From NCBI GenBank assembly GCA_023935145.1, contig CM043700.1, forward strand, positions 34,823,120 to 34,887,119: a DNA stretch of 64,000 nucleotides, given 5' to 3'. How positions within the stretch are numbered: position 1 is the first letter of the stretch; each line of letters begins with the position of its first letter. Below the pieces are notes generated by a model. The model saw nothing but the letters and a program-made list of their open reading frames with translations. It was not told where the DNA came from and ran no database searches. The DNA is from Bretschneidera sinensis. Taxonomy: Eukaryota; Streptophyta; Magnoliopsida; Brassicales; Akaniaceae. Made by a program: the position numbers and the translations under genes. Of this stretch, positions 57,401-64,000 are shown one piece after another.

Positions 57401-57412
57401 GCTCTGATACCA
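57401..57412 (-). other. Element E primer binding site (tRNA-Met)
   Basis: Minus strand TGGTATCAGAGC, three bases inside the right LTR; exact match to the usual initiator-Met primer site. Confidence 0.9.
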
Positions 57413-57415
57413 ATT

Positions 57416-57692
57416 TGAAATAAAAGAGAACAAGTTTACAAACTAAAAGACAAACAGAATGAGACAAGAGTGGAGGAATTCTTTTTTTATTTATTTTTGT
57501 TCTTGCTCTTACTTTTCAAACAATACAAGAAGCCCATATAGGCACACAAGAGAAACGTGCTTGACTTTTTCTTCTTCTTTTTTATTTTAATAAATAACAA
57601 AATAAAACTCCACTAATTTAAGACTTCAATTGAGAAACCAAAGGACCCAATAAAAACTTCTTCATACGTTTTAATTTGTTCAGTTTCCAACA
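57416..57692 (-). repeat. Element E 5' LTR
   Basis: 277 bp, the partner of 53070-53300, with an extra TTCAAACAA-containing stretch and a longer 3' part. Differences are many for such short LTRs, so it is older than element D. Confidence 0.9.
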
Positions 57693-57864
57693 AGTTTTCC
57701 TCTAACATGGACAGTATCATCCAAAACAATAGAAGGAATCAAAGATTTAACTGCATCAATTTCCACACAAAGATGACCAAATTTTCTTATTTACCTTTAA
57801 AAAACATATATTACTTTCAGTTTTCAAAAATAAACTTTACAAATAAATATTTGATCATAACGTT

Positions 57865-57981
57865 GTTTGGGGTCAGATTTAAACAAACTTAAATCAGTTT
57901 ACTTAAATCTAACAAAGTAAATTTCACCTTGAAAGAGATTTAAACAAATTAATTTAAGATTGTTTAAATCTGACGTCAAAC
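57865..57981. mobile_element. Hairpin MITE in the presumed pectinesterase 3' UTR
   Basis: 117 bp with inverted ends: GTTTGGGGTCAGATTTAAAC on the left, and on the right, from the other strand, GTTTGACGTCAGATTTAAAC. They match at 18 of 20 positions and pair further inward. It is flanked by gtt (57862-57864 and 57982-57984). It begins 14 bp past the pectinesterase stop codon. Confidence 0.75.
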
Positions 57982-57994
57982 GTTAACCACTTAT

Positions 57995-60395
57995 TCATGC
58001 ATGGAGTTCACAGCTTGGGGGAAGTGGGAGAATCCACTGGCTTCCTTGTATGTAATCCACGCTCAAGAAGGGTTTTGCTTCTTTCTCAGACAGTATCTTT
58101 GCAAATTTGACCCGCCCAGAAAAGCTAGATCCTGGTCCCATGCATTTGTGTTCTCCATAATACACAGTCCTAAACAAAATCAGTGCGGTCATCAGATTAT
58201 TTATATTACTTTCACTAGCCGATTGATGCATATAAATTTAACAATAAAATCCAAAAAAATATTTGGGACAATTTCCTCTCAAAAAAATATATATTATTCA
58301 CATACTGGTCGTATTCTGGGTGGCCGTCATTGGACCAGCCTTGGGTGTTGATGAGGTTATCCATGTAAGTATAAGCAAAGACCACCCTAGCGCTCGCCTT
58401 ATAAGCACGCCCAAGGTAAGTGTTTCCTGTTCCCTTTACGTTGCAATTCACAAACATGAATCCGCTCTCGTCGCTTATGCTCTCTCTTGCTTGTGCTGTA
58501 ACCATCCCTAGCCCCTCTGCTACTGAATGTATCGTTGTATCCTGCATTAACAGAGAAAGAGTAATTTTAATTTAATAATGTACATTATTGACTATAATTA
58601 ATTACGTAGTGATATTAAATAAGTGTAGAATTACTACAAATTAGTGTTTTGGGAGGGTGTGCTACGTACCAAATAGAAGGATTTGCCATTTCCCCATATG
58701 AAATCGAAAGTGCCACGAATGTAGCAGTCCTTGAAGTAATGCCTGCCCCTATCGTCACACAATGTGTCTTGAAACCCTATGAATTTGCAGTTGTAGAATG
58801 CTGCTTTGTCTCCTGATATTCTCATCGCCACTGCTTGTGCATCAACTTTTTTCCCATCTGGCATTGGAGCTGAATTCTATTTTCACACCCTCAGGAAAAG
58901 AAAAAGAAATTACTCCTAGTAAGGACAATTCATCACGATACAAATTGAGCTATAAACCCAAGCATTGGATTTTCCAGGACTCACGTTCTCCGCATTTAAT
59001 AAACCATAATTAAATGCTTAACCCATTTTAATCAAAATCCACGTGACAACATCCTAACTGCCCATTACTCTCGTTATCATCTAGACAATGTTCTAAAAAG
59101 GAATACTTATTGATCGGGCTTGAGTTTAACACTTATGTCTGACTTGTTTTACACAGTATTGATAACAAGGCTTCAGTTCTCTCTCGTTGACATTTTCTTT
59201 AATATGCCCCAAAAAAATTGAATATTGGTTAAAAAAAATGAATTAATTCATTTTTAAAAATACATTAAATTATCATTTCTAGGCTACTTTAGCACCCTAG
59301 AATGGTTGATTCTATCTAAATAATCATCTTCTTGTTACTATTTTGTATCCTTGAATTAATTTTATCTCAATTTTTTGGATAACTGATAATTGAATTATTC
59401 TTTAAATGGTATTGGAGCATTAATTTGGTAGTAACAAATCTTGGAATGTCTCTTTCTATAATATTTATATTTGATTATATTTTTGATTTTTTACACTTGA
59501 TTTTATGTGCAAATTCTTAATTTTTTAATCGGCTTGAATTCACAAAAATGTGTTAACTATGAAGAATTCTTGGTTGCACTAGATGCAAATCTTATAATTT
59601 GATTGATAATTTTAAAAATTTTATTAATAAAATCTAATATACATAATTATTATTACTAATAAAATTTTTTAAAATTACGAATTAAGTATACACTCGGCAA
59701 ATCCCTTGATTTATACTGGTGCTGCAAAAAACGATTTCGTTAACTACAGCCTGAAATAAGAGTTCTTTAACAATTTAGCAAGATTTGGTCTGCAAGGTCA
59801 AAGCAAAAGACAATAAATGAAAGAAAACATAACGCACAGCGCAAAAGCAAGTACTCCTAACTCCCAAGTAGTAACGTACGTCATAAAGAGAGAGAAAAAG
59901 GAAGGGAAAAAAACGCACCACAAAGGCAATATTGACAGCCACGAAATAGTCACTCTCCACAGCTACCGTAGCACTAAAAACCGTCCCGTTGTAATCCGCT
60001 GCCGTTCCGTTGAAGACGATCGTGGGCATATTATTGGGGTCCCCATAAAACGTTACGAACTTCTTAGTCTGATCAACTGTCAACTTCTCCCAATACTCAC
60101 CCCCACCGATGCAAATAATCACTCTACGCGCATTCCCACGGGGAACGCTCTTGACGGCGTCAGTCACCGTCAAGAAATCTCCACTGCCGTCTTTCCTGAC
60201 CTTGATCACCTTGAAGTCGCTCTCCTCCGCCGTGACTAGGAGCTGGTCCAAAACGGTGCGGTTGAACAACCCTTGTGTCTCTAGTGATGATGATGAATCA
60301 TCCGAGAGGGAAATCCCAGTGGGAATGATCAGTTGAGTTAGAGAAAGCAGCATTGCAAGTGTAGAGAGTTGTTGCTTCGTTTTTCTTGAAGCCAT
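57995..60395 (-). CDS. Pectinesterase, type II (PPME1-like), four coding exons
   Basis: Exons on the minus strand: 60395-59919, 58876-58670, 58541-58306 and 58169-57995, joined at GT-AG introns of 1,042, 128 and 136 bp. They give 1,095 bp and 364 residues. It removes methyl groups from cell-wall homogalacturonan. A signal peptide (MASRKTKQQ... then a hydrophobic [13 protein letters not shown]) targets secretion, and no inhibitor (PMEI) domain precedes the catalytic part, which starts near VRKDGSGDF. Motifs: GGGEYWEKL near 100; [10 protein letters not shown] with Gln173; GFQDTL with Gln195 and Asp196; DFIWGNG with Asp217; YLGRAY with Arg273. The last motif has Tyr275 where most members have Trp. 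It ends [18 protein letters not shown]. Pollen expression is likely by family (PPME1), but the sequence does not prove it. No stop or frameshift was found. Confidence 0.9.
58877..59918 (-). other. Large first intron of the pectinesterase
   Basis: 1,042 bp, AT-rich, with no coding segment. Donor GTGCGT at 59918-59913 and acceptor AATAG ending at 58877. PMEs commonly have an intron after the ...VNI.F.N segment. Confidence 0.8.
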
Positions 60396-60454
60396 ATTAT
60401 TCTTTGATTGATAAATACATATGGTTTAAAGAAAAGTGTTTAATTTATTGGGGG

Positions 60455-60462
60455 TATTTATA
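60455..60462 (-). promoter_or_regulatory. TATA box of the pectinesterase gene
   Basis: TATAAATA on the minus strand, 60 bp upstream of the ATG, leaving a short leader. Confidence 0.65.
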
Positions 60463-61099
60463 CAAAGGGAACTAAGAAGTAGAGGATTACTTGAAGTTTG
60501 ACGTCTTGTCTGTTTTGTTTTGTTGCGTTTGTTCATGAACTTCATCTACTTGAATTGATGGGCCCTTAAATTATGTGTGAAGAGTAATTGCAAGAAAGAC
60601 TTTCAGCTAGCTTTTCACGCGTTGGTTTCTCGGTGAAATACGGTGATAAAAATTATATACGATGGGTTATTTTCGACATTTAACTCTCTGTTTGTATGGC
60701 CGGAGAGGAACCGAGGAAAAGCAAAAGAATGGGTACATAATATTTGTATCCATTGGACAATTCTTTTAAACGAGAGGAAAGAAAGTAAAGAGATTTAATA
60801 ATGTTTTTGAATTGAAAGAATATGAAAGGAAAGTATATATATATTTTTATTTTTTTAATGTATTCATTATTATGCCTTAAACTTTATAATGATATCTCTT
60901 GTATTAATAAGAACAAAATAGTAGTATGCAACAAAAAAATTAAATAGTAAAACAAAAGATACATATATCCCTCAATATTTTTCCACTTCATATCGTTACT
61001 TTCCTTTTCTATTTTCCAAACGACTGAGGATTAAAATTAAAAACTAATAAGATCGGTGATGTTTTTGTCTTAAATAAGTGGGTTCAATTGCGTGGCTGC

Positions 61100-61132
<33 letters not shown>

Positions 61133-61291
61133 GACTTATTTAACAGTTTTAAAAGTTGTGTACTGTTTTTGAATTTTGTGTTAGAAGTTAATTTTATACA
61201 TATAATTATTTCCTTTTTTTTTAATATGTTTGTATTTTGTGAATAACTTCTATAAAAGAAAAACCAAACCTATTTAATGAACAAATAAATG
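60463..61291. other. Pectinesterase promoter region and intergenic sequence
   Basis: AT-rich, with a (TA)n microsatellite at 61100-61128. No gene seen. Confidence 0.6.
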
Positions 61292-61299
61292 GTAAATAG

Positions 61300-61872
61300 T
61301 AAGGGTGTAACTTAGACAAACTAGTTTGACTCAACCCGAGTTCACCCGAACTTTAGATAATTAATGGTTGAGAATTTTTAGGGTTTAGTTGGATTAGAAT
61401 TGAAATTTTTCAAATTGAATTAAATTTTGGTTAGTTAGGTTAAGGTTGGAATTTTATCAAACTTACCCCAACCTCTAACACGTGAGCTTGAATTTAATTA
61501 AATAGTAAACATTATTTGCTTGTGATTTGATTTTACATAGGATATTTGAACATTTGAAATTTAAATGTTTGAGAGATTTTAAAGTTTAAATAATTTAATT
61601 TGATGTTTTAAAATTTTCATTTATAATATTTAACATTTGATATGAAAAAATATAATTAAAAAATTTAATCCGACTCAGTCCATTTGAGCCTAAGTTCACA
61701 AGTCAACCTGAACTTTATCCAAACCAATCCAAATTTTCGTGAATTAGATTAAAGTTGAAATTTATGTAACGTGTATTGGACTAAATTAAGATTAAAAAAA
61801 TGTCAAAGGTTAAGTTAGATTTGACCTCTAACCCAACCTAAGACAATCCAACTAAACCCATGCACATTCTTA
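61300..61872. mobile_element. Candidate hAT-type non-autonomous element
   Basis: 573 bp with ends TAAGGGTGTAACT and, from the other side, TAAGAATGTGCAT. Both resemble the hAT-like TARGGGTGTGCAT pattern, but only in part. The flanks gtaaatag and ataaatag (61292-61299 and 61873-61880) match at 7 of 8 positions. No transposase; the interior has AACCCAACC / GGTTAGGTT strings in both orientations. Confidence 0.6.
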
Positions 61873-61880
61873 ATAAATAG

Positions 61881-62254
61881 CGTACCATTAACCTTGTGTA
61901 ATCAAAACCATTGGTTTAGTCCAGGCCACATTCGAGTATAAGAGGCCAAAGAAAGAAGGCACAACCAAAATAGACTTCAATTTGGACTGGACTGCCTAGG
62001 CAATGTAGTCATTGCAACCATCGCAATTAACTAGCAGGTCATTGTTCTCCTTTTTTTCAGGTCCATCAAAAAGCATTAGTCATTACTCATTAGTCATGGC
62101 CCTTATGCCACAGCATGACTGACTTTAAAGGATAGCAGTGGAAGTGATTTTTAACACAAATAAGGAACTATCCACGCATGGGCCCATAGTCATATGTGTT
62201 TGGGCCATGCGGCCGTGATCATGTTCAACATTCGTACAAGGTATTATTTTTTTG
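61881..62254. other. Intergenic sequence
   Basis: I see no gene, repeat partner or element end here. Confidence 0.6.
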
Positions 62255-62490
62255 AAAGGATTAGTTATTTTATTTCACATTATAAAATATGATGAAATAC
62301 ATTGAAAAAATTACTTCTATAATTATATGCACTTGAATGGTTACAAAAGTGGATTGTCACTTTTTTTATAAGCAAACTTCGCACTAATGAGTGGTCAAAA
62401 TTTTCTTAAGTGACTTAATTCTAGCTGTCTCAGATACTTGCGTGGTTATAATTTAATCTCTATAACTCTTTTTTAGTGAACATTTCTTAA
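62255..62490 (+). repeat. Direct repeat, left copy
   Basis: Similar to 63497-63740 over most of its length (GATTAGTT(A/G)TTTTATTT, TATAATTATATGCA, GGTTACAAAAGTGGATT, AATGAGTGGTCAAAA, ACTTGCGTGG), with small indels and numerous substitutions. Class unknown; could be a segmental duplication or LTRs of a small element. Confidence 0.75.
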
Positions 62491-62698
62491 CATATTTCAC
62501 TTTAATTAAAAAAAATTGATTCACAGAACAATGGATAGAAGAATCAAAGTCAAAGGTAAGGTTGTAATGTGCGAGCAGATCAGCATCTAATACCAAGAGC
62601 TACGGTCAGTCTTTATAATTCTTTGATGACGATGATACATTATTATGAGAAAAAGATATTTTGAAAATAATTTCTATAAAAAAATTACAATATATATT

Positions 62699-63439
62699 CA
62701 GTAGACACAAAAAATCGTCGGTATAAATCCTATAATTCGGTTTTAAAAACTGTTGTATAAAAAAACATAGTTAGATAGTTATACCAACGACTAAGCACGA
62801 CAGTGCAAGAGGGAGCTTTAAGATATACGATGGCGAATTCAGCGATAGCTACTTCGATTTAATAAAGATTTGAGGTGAACTCCAGCTTCATCGTCATGCG
62901 CAAAGAAAGAGTTTCGTGGGGAGGGAAATTGGAGAAGAAAGTGATGGGAAACCAATGCTTGGGAGTCGAGGAAAATTTGAAAAAAAATCTGGGTTTTGTT
63001 TTTCTTTTTACATTTTGGGTAAAACACGAACAAACTGGAAGGAAGATTCTCCGTATGATTCTTGTGATTTCACTGATTGGAAATAAAGAGAAAATGATGA
63101 GGGAAACCAAAAGGGAAGAACGCACGCGAGTGGGTAGGTGTCTTTTATTTTCGGTTTCTATACCGATGGTTATCAAATTCCATCAGTATATTGCACGGGT
63201 CTACACTTAATTACTTTTAGGTATTCATAAGTATATACACCATCTATAGTGCCATAAAACTTAATCCATCAATATATACGTAGATCATGTTTGGAACCAT
63301 ATTTAAGCCAATTTAAAGTCATTTAATCCGCCAATACACATCACACTTATACTGATGTATTTAAAATCCATCGGTATGAGTGATTATACTTACAGATTTT
63401 AAATTCGTCCGTCAGCATATTACATTTTTTTTAGAAGTG
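62699..63439. mobile_element. Candidate non-autonomous CACTA element
   Basis: The interior carries repeated AATCC(A/G)TCGGTAT-like strings in both orientations (62716, 63160, 63365 and 63400), as in CACTA subterminal regions. The ends read CAGTAGACACAAAAAA and, from the other side, CACTTCTAAAAAAAA. Terminal triplets outside do not match (att and gat), so the borders are uncertain. Coding potential of the interior frames (62875-63210) is not convincing. Confidence 0.4.
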
Positions 63440-63496
63440 GATCACTTTTAGCAAACCTGCGTTGCACGGGATTAGTTGTTTTATTATTATTACTTT

Positions 63497-63740
63497 TAAA
63501 ATGATTAGTTGTTTTATTTTACATTTTAACATATAATAAAAAATTGAAAAAAAATTACTTTTATAATTATATGCAGTTGGATGGTTACAAAAGTGGATTA
63601 TCATAAATAAAAAAAATTTATAAGCAAACTCCACAACAATGAGTGGTCAAAAATTTCGTAAGTGACGCTAAATTCATAATGTCTCTACTACTTGCGTGGG
63701 TACAATTTAATCTCTAGATTTTTTTAGTGAGCATCTCTAG
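63497..63740 (+). repeat. Direct repeat, right copy
   Basis: The partner of 62255-62490, about 1.24 kb apart start to start, so it is not a tandem repeat in the strict sense. The sequence to 64000 is AT-rich without a gene. Confidence 0.75.
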
Positions 63741-64000
63741 AATCATTTATAAAGCTAACTCATGCATCTATGGATTTTTGGAGTATGCAGAATGTTTGAG
63801 ATAAATATCTTAAATGGATAGAAAATATGTTAAATTTAATTCTTCTTTTGTTTGTGCATTTACTGGTTTTCTAATGATGTCAATTTGATGAATTTATTTA
63901 GGTGTCTAAATTTAATGGATCCAAGTCATTTTTTTTTATGTTTTACTGTAAGTAGGTGATTGTTTCAATGTTAATTATGTTTTTACTATTTTTCTAGAAT

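Larger units (their letters stand above)
53070..57692 (-). mobile_element. Copia element E with short LTRs
   Basis: The LTRs are 53070-53300 (231 bp) and 57416-57692 (277 bp), starting TGAAATAAAAGAG and ending TTTCCAACA. The flanks are ggttt (53065-53069) and agttt (57693-57697), one mismatch. The minus-strand order is gag, knuckle, protease, integrase, RT, RNase H. All parts are broken by a few stops or frameshifts. Confidence 0.92.

Noticed and set aside
58634..58864. Pectinesterase exon 2 extended beyond 58670
   Set aside because: The frame runs on into the intron; the donor GTACGT after FYL and the next exon (DTTIHS) restore the family sequence, so the extension is not coding.
62875..63210. 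111-codon plus-strand frame
   Set aside because: Basic and simple in composition, inside a CACTA-like candidate, opposed by other frames of similar length; no family recognised.

Overview
This window looks like a gene-poor, retrotransposon-dominated stretch of a flowering-plant nuclear genome, most likely a eudicot. The basis is AT-rich sequence, spliced plant genes with GT-AG introns, a SAUR gene, a plant pectinesterase, and Ty1/Copia, Ty3/Gypsy chromovirus, OTA-type Gypsy, CACTA and hAT elements. I do not name a species. Only two protein-coding host genes look functional: a two-exon SAUR gene (coding 48102-49212, +) and a four-exon type II (PPME1-like) pectinesterase (coding 60395-57995, -). 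Both have a plausible TATA box and clean splice junctions.

Layout. Positions 1-5974 are most of a decayed CACTA (En/Spm) transposon on the minus strand. It has TNP2-type transposase remnants, an inverted duplication of its last coding segment, and a terminus with ACCGAGGGA subterminal repeats ending at 5974. Positions 5975-11047 hold small DNA elements, a SINE candidate, GA-rich DNA and gene-free sequence.

Positions 11048-42990 are a four-level nest of LTR retrotransposons. Element A (Gypsy chromovirus, -, 11048-42990) is split in its integrase by element B (Gypsy Tekay-like chromovirus, +, 12478-39024). B is split at its primer binding site by element C (Copia, -, 14357-31953). C is split in its protease by element D (non-autonomous OTA/Athila-like Gypsy, -, 19610-28384). 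Three of the target-site duplications are exact or provable from codon continuity (gtgac for D, agagc for C, tatgg/tatga for B); the one for A is imperfect (attat/attac). A separate solo LTR (42261-42820, duplication ggggt) sits in the right LTR of A. LTR divergence seems to rise from D (about 15 differences in 1.36 kb, counted by eye) to A, as the nesting order requires.

Positions 42991-46000 hold a fossil Copia gag and AT-rich DNA. Then come the SAUR gene, an LTR-like fragment, a hAT-type element with an exact 8-bp duplication (51470-52174), a short-LTR Copia element E (53070-57692, -), a small hairpin MITE in the presumed 3' UTR of the pectinesterase, the pectinesterase, a second hAT-type element (61300-61872) and a direct-repeat pair around a CACTA-like non-autonomous candidate.

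The least ordinary object is element D. It encodes gag and aspartic protease but no reverse transcriptase, RNase H or integrase, and carries an extra ORF resembling the 'putative plant transposon protein' domain. Arrays of a short TCGATCGC-containing motif lie in its LTRs, before its gag ORF and around its extra ORF. Element C and two unrelated sequences here carry arrays of a different short motif with a GTCGAC core. I see no CRISPR array, tRNA or rRNA gene, or bacterial-type operon.
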